From Brassica napus (taxonomy: Eukaryota > Streptophyta > Magnoliopsida > Brassicales > Brassicaceae), in the NCBI RefSeq assembly GCF_020379485.1, contig NC_063439.1, positions 16,249,188 to 16,313,187 on the forward strand: a stretch of 64,000 nt of DNA, written 5' to 3'. A program made the translations under genes and the position numbers. This document shows positions 47,829-57,976 of the stretch, piece after piece; the stretch's first letter is position 1, and each line of letters begins with the position of its first letter. A model generated the notes under the pieces. It had not been told where the DNA came from, ran no database searches, and saw only the letters and a list, made by a program, of their open reading frames with translations.

Positions 47829-47910
47829 AAGCCGGTGATGATTAGATTGGATGGTTGCTGAAAATTTCAGTGTTGAAAAACATCTACATGACTAGGACGG
47901 TCTGAGGCTT
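47829..47910 (+). ncRNA. Box C/D snoRNA, predicted guide to 18S rRNA
   Basis: C box GTGATGA at 47835, D' CTGA at 47858, D box CTGA at 47902, terminal stem AAGCC/GGCTT. The 12 bases GACTAGGACGGT (47890-47901) before the D box are complementary to ACCGUCCUAGUC of plant 18S rRNA. The fifth base from the D box would pair with the U of ACCGUCC. I cannot assign the D' guide or a standard name. Confidence 0.75.
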
Positions 47911-48100
47911 TCACGTGCAAGTTTTGTATACATTTTGAGATTGTTAGGAGCATGTTTGTGAATGTGTATGAGGAGAAACAAAAATCAAAATACAGTTATC
48001 CCTGGCTTAGGCTTCTTAAGCCGTTGATGAATCTTTTGTAATCTGACCACATCACAACAGCTTCTCAATGTATTTCTTTTTACTTTAGGAAATAAATTTG

Positions 48101-48996
48101 TCAACTACACGAAGTTTACTCTAATATAATGGAAACTATGTGTTACAACTACACTATGTTTATGTTAATGTTTGTCACATATATAAAGTAAATGTTTATA
48201 TGGTATATTAAATTAAGTTAATGAGGTCAATTTGTGATATATTAAAATTCAATTCGTTTTATTAAATTTAATCCGACCCAACTCTTTTATCCGACCGGAC
48301 TTGTTTGGATCTCCAATTCAAAAATTAGGGTTCATAACCAACAAAAAAAGGATTTCAAAGAGATGCAATACAGATGTAGTCTTACATTCTTTTCTCAGAA
48401 ATTGGACCAAAGTTCTTGACAATGAGAATTTGACATTTCACTTGGTTTACATATCTCTTTTTTTTTTCAGACCAAATGAGATTTTACCTTCTAAGAGAAG
48501 CCTTATGTGAAGTCTCCTTCTCTCTTTCTGGCTAGACTTTCTAACTCTTAATGTATAACATACATTTGGTTTTGTTCCAATATCTTCGTTGCAATGGAGT
48601 TAATCAATGGAATTTCCAAATTTGGTTCTTGTGCAGCACTAGTTGGGACCGTTTACAAGAAATAACAGTAAAAAAAACAAGCGTTTCCTTCTTAGCAGAG
48701 AAGATAAAAGCATTGCATCTCTTTGAAATCAATTTTTTTTTTTGTTATGGGGTCTAAACAAGAGTCTTAAGTCGACACGGATCGGGTAAAGGAGTTGGGT
48801 CGGTAGAATTTAGAAAATCAGAGTTAATTTTAATATATTATTAATTGATTCCGCTAACTTAGCTTAAAATCAAGAAAAAAAGTTTTTTGCCTACATAACT
48901 TTAACATTAATATGGTGGAAACTATCCAATATATAAAAATGTGTCAACAACTATACGTAGTTTATGTTAATACATGTCACATGTATGAAGTAAATA
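48101..48996. repeat. Inverted-repeat element flanked by long diverged direct repeats
   Basis: Arms at 48236-48301 and 48775-48838 are imperfect inverted repeats (shared words ATATATTAAAATT, CCGACCCAACTC). Outside them, 48101-48193 and 48890-48996 are direct repeats (TTTATGTTAAT...TGTCACAT...GTAAAT, GGAAACTAT). The 0.5-kb interior has no recognisable gene. It could be a foldback element, or two related elements inserted in opposite directions. Confidence 0.45.
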
Positions 48997-49303
48997 ATAA
49001 TAGAAAAAATTGGCAAATTGGGCAAATCGCAAGTTCGATATTAGGGAGTTGGGCAACCTCAAATTTAAATTAGCAAATTGGGCAAATCGCCTTTTCCAGA
49101 CTTGTGAAATGTCGACAGAGGGCGCACGTGGTTCTTGATATTACGACCCTGCCAAATCCAGAAAAGAGAAGAAAAGAAAAAAAAAGAATTAGAAAAACAA
49201 AAACCTCACATCAAAATATATCAGAACCACCTCTAAACAGCTGCAATTGAGAACCAAACAAGATTCTCACATAAGAACAACCCTCGACTGAACCCAGATC
49301 GTC

Positions 49304-52300
49304 ATGGTACCCCCCTCCAGCGTAACGCCCTCGAGGAGAGTGACTCGTAGTCAATCCGCCAGTGATAAAGAACCAAATCCTAAGAAAATTCCCCGAGAAG
49401 GCAAAACTGCGTCTCGTTATGCAGGTATCTCCTTGCGCTAAGCTTCGCTGTGAAATTCTTTGGGAAAAGTTTTTAAAAATAAAGCGTTGGGTAAATGTCT
49501 GGATTTGGTCATTGTATTTCAGTAACGAGCACGGAGTCCGAAGTAGAGGAACCTGCATCCACCGACCAAGAAGAAGCTGCATCCACTGAACAAGACGTCG
49601 GTGCATCCACCGAGCCAGAATTTATTGTCACCACGCCGACTTTCCCGGAAAGACTGTTCGCACGTAATTGCTATCCTGGCAAACCTCGACTGAACATCTA
49701 TTCAAAGGCGAGTATCATTGGCTCGTTAGTGAAGTTGCTAAGCGGCTCCCCTGAAATGAATTGTCTGCTATGAAGTCAGTTTGGAGCTCTGTTCCACTTA
49801 CCTGTATCGCGCTACTCAAACTCTGCGAAACTTTTACATTCTCTCCTGAGCCGCAGCTGGTTACGATGCGCCTATATGAGCTCTGGTTCTTGTTTGCAGA
49901 CAAGCCACTACGCTTTTCTCTGCGTGAGTTCGCAGACATCACGGGGCTGAAATGCGAGCCTGAAAGGGAAAAAGTTGGAAACGGGTCAGAATCTATCGAT
50001 GCCACACCTGGACGTATGTGGAAAGAGTTGTTTGAAACTGAAGATGAAGACGTGACTGTACCAGATGTTCTTCGTATGCTTGAACAGCCTAGTCTTCCTG
50101 AGTGGAAGCGGTTGCGACTAGCTCTCATTGCGCTTGTAGATGGGCTCCTGGTTTGTGGTCACAAACTTCTTCGTGTGACGCCTGCTTACGTCCAGATGCT
50201 GGAAGACACCAGATCATTTCTTCAATATCCATGGGGGAGAGAGGCATTCGTCAGCACTCTGTCTAGGTTGACACCACCTCAGCCTTGTGATCCTTCTAAA
50301 ATGGATAAATCCCTTTCGGTCATGCGCCTTCGTTTGAAACAGCAGTCAACAGCGTGTTATGGGTTCCCTCTGGCGCTGAAACTTTTTGCTTTTAAAGCTA
50401 TCCCCTCATTGCTTGAGAAAATTCCCGAACCTAATAAAACCACTTCTTTCTTGCAAGAACCAGAAGGATGCGACTTAACAAATGCACTTCTGAATTTTGA
50501 AGACATACTTCTGGTGGAAACCCAAAGAGAGGTACAATGCTGTTGTCTATCTTATTTGCAAAACAGAAGTTTAAACGCTCAAACTTTGTGTACTTATGAA
50601 TGTTTGTGTTCTTTGTTTGAGGTTATTGTTACGTATTCAATCCCAGATGAAGGTGGGGATCCAAAGTGGAAGAAAGAAGTAAGCGATCCCCGAATAGATA
50701 GCTTAGTTCGTTGAATGCGGGAAGGGCACAAGTTCAAAGCAACAGACTTTAGAGGAGGTGATTCATCCCTTCCACCTCTGAAGCCAGCCGAAAAGGCTGA
50801 AGGTGTTGCTGTCAAAAAAAAGTGTGAAAAGCCGTCTAGGCGGTTTGGGCAAGCCTGTGATGAACCTGGAAGTTCGACTCAGGCGCCTGAGCGTCCTATT
50901 CGACCTCGTCGTGGGATATGTAAACAGGCTGAACCAGGAAACTTATCAGATAAGGAGCAAGAGCTGAAAGAGTGGATACGAGTTGAACTGAAAACCCAGT
51001 TGGGTAAATTGCGGAACGAGATTTTTGAGTGGTTGCATCATGATAGGGGAGGCTCGTTCACGGTTCCGCAAAACACAGCAGCCGGTAAAACAAACAGAGA
51101 CAACAGTCACGCTGACCCTACCGGCATGGAAGTTCCAAAGAAACGACGTCCGTTCAGTGGTGATGGTAATGATGAAGCTGAAATATTTGGGTCTGATAGT
51201 AAGAAACAGAAGAAGAACAACGGCGATGGGTTTAGCGACGATGAGACGATGAGAATGCATGATAATCATTGTGATGATCGTACGCCAAATGCTCGCTTCT
51301 GGGAAAAGGTAATCAAACTGCTCCTACAATTTTTAATGATAAACAATGCCTGAATCCCGGTCTAACTTTTTTGAGGAAAATTCAACGTGTAGGTAGATTC
51401 AATGGCGGGCGAAGGCCCCTCTTCCTCGAAGTCGGCAAACATTCCAGAAGTCGATGTTTCAACGCCTATTGTCCCGGAACCGTTGGAGGTAAATAGATTA
51501 TAACAATGAATTTATAGGCTCTAGATATATTATGTTTGCTGTTCAGCTTGGTTTGGCCAGGTATTCAGCGTAGATTATCAGTTGTTCGTTTTAGTTAGTG
51601 AGGTGTACAGGAATACTGATTTGTTTGGTCAGGTATTCAGGTTATTTAGTTAAGGTATTCAGGTTAATTTATGAGGTGTACATGAATACTGATTTGTTTG
51701 GTCTGGTATTCTGGTTAATAGTTCTGGTATTCTGGTTAATAGTTCTGGTATTCAGGTTAATTTATGAGGTTTACAGGAATACTGATTTGTTTGGTCTGGT
51801 ATTCAGGTTAATTTAAGAGGTCTTTTGCTTAAGTAGTCAGGTATACAGATCTGTTTGATAGTTTTCAGGTGTTCACCTTAGTTAGTCAAGTGTTCAGCTA
51901 ATTTTTCCCGGTGTACAGATTATGTTGATTTAGTGTTCGGATTTTTTTATCAGGAGTTCAGTTTAGTTTGTCAGGTATACACCCATTTGTTCTGATTTGA
52001 AGTATTTGAATGAGCTATATCTGAACGTTGTCAGGGCGAGGGGGGAGATGAGTCTCCAATATCAGGGCTAAATTTGTTAGCAGAAGAGATTGAAAAGGGG
52101 TCACGGAGTGACAATGTCTATAAAGATCTACAGGAGAACACTTGTAGGATGCTTACCGTTTGGTCTCATCCTGAATCTTATGTCCTTCCGCCGGAGGAAC
52201 AAGGTGGTAAAGCGTCACCGACAAATTCTGAAGATTACAAGACACTGCCAGAGGATGATCCGATGACTGAATCTCGCACACCAGACGTTGGGAATTCGAA

Positions 52301-53488
52301 GCTGAGTCGATATCTGACTAGGTCATTAAAAAATGCAGAGCTAGAAGGGAAATGTATTCCAATAAGCTCAACCAAAAAAAATGACCTCCAGACGAAGCGT
52401 ATTCCGATACGTTCAAGAAAGATTGGAGGAGTGTACACCCCAGACAAGAGATTGAAGAAGCTTTTCCAAAGCTGCAAGAAACTCAAATATACGCCCTTAG
52501 CAGAGTTGGAGAAAGCGCAGTTTCAAGAGTTTCAGTCAATTCTCTGCGAGAAACCGACACAGTAAGTTGTTTGGATATACTGTATAAATTTCTTGGACTG
52601 TCAAATATTTAATATTGAGTTTTTGTTTGTTTTCAAATTTCAGAGAATTCGAAATTGTTATTGGGATCCATGTCTCAAATAAGTTCTTCCTGTCGTTGGC
52701 GAGGCCAACAAATTGGGTCAGTACCGAGGTATTCAAATCATCAGAACTTAATCCGTTTTATTCAAGTTACAACACGGATTTCCACCGATTTAATGTTCTA
52801 ATGGTTTGTACATATTTTTCAGCACATTTCTGTGCTAATTAGTATGCTAGTAAGGCGACATGGACGCAATTACCTGAGTGGGAGGTGCAGATTTGTAGAC
52901 TACTTCAGTATTGCGGGCATCATATCAAAGTTTGCAGAGTTCGAGAAGGCCTCAGATAAATTGGGATTCAACTGGGGAGGGCTTGTCAGTTACAGTTTCA
53001 CCGGAAAAACGCCACGTCGGAATGACAAGAAGGTGTTGTTGGTTGATGTGGACAGGGTGTACGCCCCAATGATGTGGGGAAAAGATCATTGGGTTGGTCT
53101 TGTTATCAACTTGACATGCAGACAAGTGGAGATTTTGGACTGCAACATTCCCCATAATGAGTCCGATAATGAGGTGAACAAGCACATGGCTTATCTTCTA
53201 CGCGCACTGCCTCATGTCTTAGCTGCGTTTTCGCCTCCTTCCGATAGTAGTCATCCTGAAGAAGACCAAGCATTTTCATGGGTGCGTCCAGACAATATTT
53301 ACTTCAACGAAAGGTCTGGCGACTGTGGACCATGCGCGGTCAAATTTCTAGAAATGCATGCAGCGGAATACTCCTATGAGGATATGGGGCAGATCGATGA
53401 CAAAATGGTGGACATATTCCGTCAGAAATACGCGATGGATACCTATGAAGAATTTATTGGAAACGCAAAAGTTCAAAACGATGGTTGA
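49304..53488 (+). pseudogene. DUF1985-Ulp1 cysteine protease gene of the MULE (seven exons, two lesions)
   Basis: Exons by splice signals: 49304-49424, 49523-50531, 50622-51308, 51393-51488, 52035-52561, 52644-52728, 52823-53488. The DUF1985 domain lies in exon 2 (ELWFLFADKPLRFSLREFA, LALIALVDGLLV, QYPWGREAF, YGFPLALKLFAFKAIP). Exon 7 is a Ulp1-type C48 protease with His in DHWVGLVINL, Asp in EILDCN and Cys in GDCGPC. A glutamine-rich, lysine-rich linker lies between. Lesions: a shift near 49771 between MNCLL and SVWSSV, and a TGA at 50712 between DSLVR and MREGHKF. Intron 2 is 90 nt and has no stop. Such proteins are MULE accessory products; VANC-type anti-silencing function is possible but not shown. 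Confidence 0.75.
51540..52030 (+). repeat. Intronic tandem motif array in the DUF1985-Ulp1 gene
   Basis: Intron 4 is built of repeats: GGTATTCAGGTTAATTT, GAGGTGTACAGGAATACTGA and TTTGTTTGGTCTGGTATTC recur three or more times at roughly 80-90-bp spacing, then decay into GTGTTCAG variants. Reversed, GGTGTACAGGAATACTGA reads TCAGTATTCCTGTACACC, close to the TCAGTATTCGTATACC unit of the intergenic arrays at 54.7-57.8 kb. Confidence 0.8.
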
Positions 53489-53626
53489 AGACGTGTATAC
53501 TGCCTGCTTCATTTTGTTTGTTAAACCGAATTGTTAAACGGTTATTGTATCTTTTCATTCATCCAGACACTATAATTCAAACAGATCAGTTTATCTTTGA
53601 AGGTTTTACATCGTCTTTCTTATATA

Positions 53627-53699
53627 TTTAGGGTTTAGGGTTTAGGGTTTAGGGTTTAGAGTTTTGGGTTTAGGGTTGCATGTTTAGGGTTTAGGGTTA
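53627..53699 (+). repeat. Interstitial telomere-like repeats (TTTAGGG)
   Basis: Four perfect TTTAGGG units followed by degenerate ones (TTTAGAG, TTTTGGG) and two more perfect units. Plant telomere motif at an internal site; too short and degenerate to be a chromosome end. Confidence 0.9.
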
Positions 53700-53942
53700 G
53701 TTATTTGTTTCAAAGGAAAACAATTTCAGAAGTAGTTGGTGTTTTTACTGTTTCATTTAATAAGTATTAGTGTAAAATTTAAAAATTGATTGCAATAACT
53801 ATTTCTCTGAGTGTGTTAGGTACAAAATGTGGGAGGGGACAATAACTTTCCTATTAACTCATAAGACTCCTTTGTTTATTTCTTTATTCTATATATACAT
53901 ATTCAATGCGTCTGATAAACATCTCCAACAGAACCCAATAGT

Positions 53943-54611
53943 ATGGCATCTCTAAACATCCCCCATCTTCCAGAAGAAATTTTGTGTAAAATAATAGAGA
54001 TGGTGGGAGTGGATTCATTCTACTATCTTGGTGGTATTTTGCGGGCTGGGAAACGCGGTTATGCACTTGTCCACGAACCCTCCGTCTTAAGGAAGTGTAA
54101 TGTTCAGCCAATGGTCACCTTTGCAACATGTCAAATCTGCACTGGTGGTCAGTTTCGGGAGTTTTTGATCAAGTGCGTAACAGCTGGCAACACAAACGCT
54201 ATCTACTATGAAGGGCTCTATGCAGCACTGATGGTAGGTCCTGAGAAATATATTAGAATATTGCAACAAAATGTCCCAAGTCATGATTTATCAACTTTAG
54301 CCGTCGGCATTTTCTACGTGTGTATTGGCAATGACAAGGAAGCCAGTAAACTGTTTCAGCAGTTCGCAGCTAATCACTATGACCTTCGCTCGGATGCGAT
54401 AGTTGGACTGGGAGCTGATCTAGAGTGGCGATTGATATCATTTGAAGCGCCATACATGAACATATATGGTGCATCTTTCAAATTTCCGGATGATGAGGTT
54501 ATCAAGTCACCAAGCTGCCTTTATGGCCATGATTACACAGTCGATTTTGAAGGTTCTTGTAAAAACTGCAGGCTATTTTGGATATGCTGCAACATTTCTC
54601 ACATCCTCTAG
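53943..54611 (+). CDS. F-box/Sel1-like protein, At2g35280-type
   Basis: Intact single exon, 222 residues. The N terminus (LPHLPEEILCKIIEMVG) is a degenerate F-box. The middle (IYYEGLYAALM, LSTLAVGIFYVCIGNDKEA) is a Sel1-like helical repeat. The C terminus has a Cys-rich tail (CLYGHDY, CKNCRLFWICCN) typical of crucifer At2g35280-like F-box proteins. F-box proteins link substrates to SCF ubiquitin ligases; the partner is unknown. TATATATA at about 53889 is a plausible TATA box, giving a short leader. A nonsense-bearing tandem copy lies at 56288. The motif array begins just after its stop. Confidence 0.7.
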   Translation: MASLNIPHLPEEILCKIIEMVGVDSFYYLGGILRAGKRGYALVHEPSVLRKCNVQPMVTFATCQICTGGQFREFLIKCVTAGNTNAIYYEGLYAALMVGPEKYIRILQQNVPSHDLSTLAVGIFYVCIGNDKEASKLFQQFAANHYDLRSDAIVGLGADLEWRLISFEAPYMNIYGASFKFPDDEVIKSPSCLYGHDYTVDFEGSCKNCRLFWICCNISHIL

Positions 54612-55075
54612 GACTTTATTTATGTTATCCTCGATGTTATCTGTTTTCTATCGTATAGCTTAAGTATTCGTGGACCTTAAGTATTCGTATACCTTAAGTA
54701 TTCGTCAATGTTATCTGTTTTCTCTTGTAGACCTAAAGTATTCGTCAATGTTATATGTTTTCTCTCGTATACCGTAAGTATTCGTAAACCTTCAGTATTC
54801 GTATACCGTTTAATCAATCAAAAGTGAGTAAAGATAAATACTAATGGAATTATGAATAGAGATGTCAATTGGGCTGTCCATTTCCAATGGGTATGTCCAA
54901 ATTGGGCATTATTTTTCTTAAGTCCAAATTGACATTAGCCCATCTAATTTGGACTTAATAGGTTTCAGTCCAATTGGACAACTTTAAATTTTGGGCCGTC
55001 AGTATTCGTATACCGTAAGTATTCGTATACCGTCAGTATTCGAATACCGTCAGTATTTGTACACGGAGTCTTATC
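54612..55075 (+). repeat. Short-motif array, block 1 (AGTATTCGTATACC family)
   Basis: Downstream of the F-box gene, about fifteen copies of an AGTATTCG-type word joined to TATACC, TAAACC, TGGACC or TCAATG, in two clusters (54655-54815 and 55000-55075). Four exact GTATTCGTATACC lie here. Between the clusters is a stretch with repeated TCCAATTGG/TCCAAATTGG words that is shared with 57395-57600. Confidence 0.85.
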
Positions 55076-55238
55076 TTTTCATGATAACTGTATGAGTAAA
55101 GAAACGATAAACAGATGTTGGAGTTTGTCTCCTAGCTTTGATGGTATACGTCATTTTCGAAAATAACAGCTAATGTTATACTCGACAACGGAATTAGAAC
55201 AATGCTTAATGTGATAAATGCATTACAACAAATAATAA

Positions 55239-55934
55239 TTACTGCCAACTGTCGAAGGGCGAAAAAGTCGTGGCGCAAGGAAAGTCCCGGAGGAAAAGAC
55301 CAACCTCTTTTATCCAGAAGCATCGGTTACACATGTCTTCAGTCTTGGCAAACTCCATATGCCACAGATCCCAATCGAAATTCAACGTAGGTGCACAGGG
55401 GCAATTATAAAACAAAGGTCGATCTGTTGACATGAACATGAACTTCTTTGTTAAGAACCCCTCGTTAACGACCGGCACCCACGGAACATCATCCATTCTA
55501 ACAAGCCATCCAATTGTACCAACTGCTTCTCTCGTAAAACAAGCAAAGTATTCCTCATCATCCCAGTAGAGTTTGCGTGTCATTGCATAGGTATACAATG
55601 CTCGTTCGTATCCAGCATCCGCTGCTCTCTTCATCAAAGCAAGACCTTCTTCGTGGCGTTGTAGGGCGTAGAAATACTCAACACCCTTGATGTAAAGAGT
55701 ACTTGGGTTTCCGACATCGTAGCATCTTCTCAACAACGTATTACGCAAGCCTGTCCACCAAGGGTATTTATGCAGATCAAACGAAGAATAGACGTCAGGC
55801 GTGTCTGCCAGCGCACGCATTGACTTACAAGTAGATCTGAGTCTATACAGATCTTGAAAGGAATTTTTTGCGACGCAGGAGACAATCAATTGTTGGATTT
55901 CGGAAGGGAGATCTAGAAAAGTCATCTCTGCCAT
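55239..55934 (-). CDS. F-box/Sel1-like protein, second type
   Basis: Intact single exon, 231 residues, from ATG at 55934. F-box: MTFLDLPSEIQQLIVSCVAK with LYRLRSTCKSMRALA. A Sel1-like repeat (LYIKGVEYFYALQRHEEGLA, MKRAADAGYERALYTYAM) and a Cys cluster (CPCAP, MCNRCFWIKE) follow. This is the At1g67623/At2g35280-like crucifer class, but it is not a close copy of the gene at 53943. It is transcribed toward that gene; the motif array lies between them. Likely SCF substrate adaptor; target unknown. Confidence 0.7.
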   Translation of the reverse strand: MAEMTFLDLPSEIQQLIVSCVAKNSFQDLYRLRSTCKSMRALADTPDVYSSFDLHKYPWWTGLRNTLLRRCYDVGNPSTLYIKGVEYFYALQRHEEGLALMKRAADAGYERALYTYAMTRKLYWDDEEYFACFTREAVGTIGWLVRMDDVPWVPVVNEGFLTKKFMFMSTDRPLFYNCPCAPTLNFDWDLWHMEFAKTEDMCNRCFWIKEVGLFLRDFPCATTFSPFDSWQ

Positions 55935-56287
55935 TATAGCCAGATTGTGTTTTCATTGTTGTGCTAATGATGTCCAAAATTCAGTTATTATAGTGAGCGG
56001 ACGGCGGCAAGCGAAGGGTTGTCTATTTACGATGGTCACGCCCGTTTAAGTCATTATACTGAGGAGACGCATTGAACCTATACCGAGAGAAACGAAATAA
56101 TGGATTTTTTATTGACCCTTTAAACCATGATTTGACAGTGTTAGGTTTCAAATGTAGGTGGGACAATAAATTCTCGTATTAACCTCACACGTTTTCTCTA
56201 CAAACCTGTCTTTTAAATTTCTATAATCCCTCTCATACCAACCATAAAACATACCACAAAAAAACTCCAACAAGTGACCCCAATAGT

Positions 56288-57034
56288 ATGGAAGCTCACG
56301 TACTCCCAAATCTTCCCTAGGAAATTGTGTGCAAAATCATTGAGCTTGTCGGAGAGGAATCATTTTACAATCTTGGCCCTTTTCTGCGGGCTGGAAAACG
56401 CGGTTACGCCCTCGCACACGAGCCCTCAGTCTTGAAGAAGTGCGATGTTAGTGAAATGGAGGAGGGGTTCGTCACATGTCAAATACGCTAAGGTTGTCAG
56501 TTCCGGGAGTTTCATCTCAAATGTGTCAGTGTTGGCAACAGAAAGGCAATCTACTATGAAGGTCTCCTTACAGCACCGAGCATAGGACTTGAGGAGAGTA
56601 TTAAAATATTAGAACCAAATGTCCCAATGCATGGATTCTCAACCCTAGCTGTCGCCATATTCAATGTTTGTCTTGGCAACGACAAGGAAGCGAGCAAAGT
56701 GTTTCAGCTGTTCGCAGCATATCACCATGACCTTCGATCGGATGATACTTGTGAAATGGGAGAATCCATAGAGAACCAATTGAAAGCCTTTGGAGCGGAA
56801 GACCTGAACTGCAACAAGTATGGGGAATCTTTCAAGTTCCCGGATGATGGCATTATCAAGACACCCAGGTGCGTGTATGGCCATGATTACGCAGACAACT
56901 TAGAAGGTGATTGCAAAAACTGCAGGCTATTTTGGCTTTGCGTCAACATTGCAAACATCCTCTACGACTTTATTTATGTTATCCTCGATGTTATCTGTTT
57001 TCTATCGTATAGCTTAAGTATTCGTATACCTTAA
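56288..57034 (+). pseudogene. Tandem copy of the 53943 F-box/Sel1-like gene with two nonsense codons
   Basis: The frame from ATG at 56288 follows 53943-54611 codon by codon (ESFYNLGPFLRAGKRGYAL, ALAHEPSVLKKCDV, LSTL-like and FKFPDDGIIKTPRCVYGHDY parts). TAG replaces the first Glu after LPNLP, and TAA lies after CQIR. No frameshift separates the pieces, so the lesions are point mutations. The 5' flank and the 3' end, including the repeat array, are duplicated too. An in-frame remnant (56627-57034) could still yield a C-terminal fragment. Confidence 0.85.
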
Positions 57035-57815
57035 GTATTCGTATACCTTAAGTATTCGTCAATGTTATCTGTTTTATCTCGTAGACCTAAAGTATTCGTC
57101 AATGTTATATGTTCTATCTCGTAGACCTAAAGTATTCGTCAATGTTATATGTTCTCTCTCGTATACCTAAAGTATTTGTCAATGTTATATGCTCTCTCTC
57201 GTATACCGTAAGTATTCGTATACCTTCAGTATACCGTCAGTATTCGTATACCGTCAGTATTCGAATACCTTCAGTATTCGTAGACCTTAAGTATTCGTAT
57301 ACCGTCAGTATTCGTATCCTAATTTTACCAATATTAAACATGCATAAAAAGACAGCTTTAATAAACATAAATCATATACTATATTATAAAATATAATGGG
57401 CTGTCCATGTCCAATGGGTATGTCCAAATTGTACGTAGTCCAAATTGTCCAAACCCAAAATAGAACCATCACATTTCACAAATGGTTTTAGCCCATCTAA
57501 TTTGGACGTAATAGGTTTCAGTCCAATTTCACAACTTTAAATTTTGGGCCCATCTAAAGGTCAGACCATTTGGGTTTGTTCTTGGTTAACCCATGGTCAT
57601 TAAGCCCATTAATGGAATTATTCGTAGACCTTAAGTATTCGTATACCGTCAGTATTCGAATACTGAAGGTATTCGAATACCTTCAGTATTCGTAGACCTT
57701 AAGTATTCGAATACCTTAAGTATACCGTCCGTATTAGTATACCGTCGGTATACGAATACTGTCAGTATTCGTATACCTTCAGTATTCGTAGACCTTAAGT
57801 ATTCGTATCCTAATT
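57003..57815 (+). repeat. Short-motif array, blocks 2 and 3 (AGTATTCGTATACC family)
   Basis: Two clusters, 57003-57315 and 57620-57815, of AGTATTCG words joined to TATACC, AATACC or TAGACC through TTA or GTC links. Seven exact GTATTCGTATACC by my count. Some copies are inverted (GGTATACGAATACTG near 57747). The clusters are separated by a TCCAAATTG-rich block, and both end with the same TATCCTAATTTTACCAAT sequence, so a unit of about 0.5 kb seems to be repeated. Confidence 0.88.
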
Positions 57816-57976
57816 TTACCAATATTAAACATGCAATAAAAGACAGCAATAATAAACAGAAATCATAAACTATATTATAAAATATAATAAAGAGTTCAAA
57901 AAAAAAGAGTTCAAAATAATTACAAAAAAACACTAAAATTCAAAATATTTAATAATATTAAAAGAGGAGGAGGTTC

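Larger units (their letters stand above)
47070..48060 (+). ncRNA. Probable non-coding host transcript with two box C/D snoRNAs
   Basis: Downstream of a TATA/telo-box/site II promoter is about 1 kb without a long reading frame but with two well-formed C/D snoRNAs in the same orientation. Plant snoRNAs are commonly made as polycistronic precursors or from non-coding hosts. The transcript ends are inferred; CTTCTTAAGCC near 48015 is the last unusual element. One short frame (MASSDSRCGYVRSHM, ATG at 47186) could be chance. Confidence 0.5.

Noticed and set aside
48010..48050. Fourth C/D snoRNA (TTGATGA near 48024 with CTGA at 48044)
   Set aside because: The two boxes are only about 20 bases apart, too close for a guide and stem.
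53627..53699. A true telomere or chromosome end
   Set aside because: The tract is short, degenerate and flanked by ordinary coding DNA on both sides.
54612..57815. A CRISPR array
   Set aside because: The repeats are short, variable, sometimes inverted, without regular unique spacers, and this is a plant nuclear sequence.
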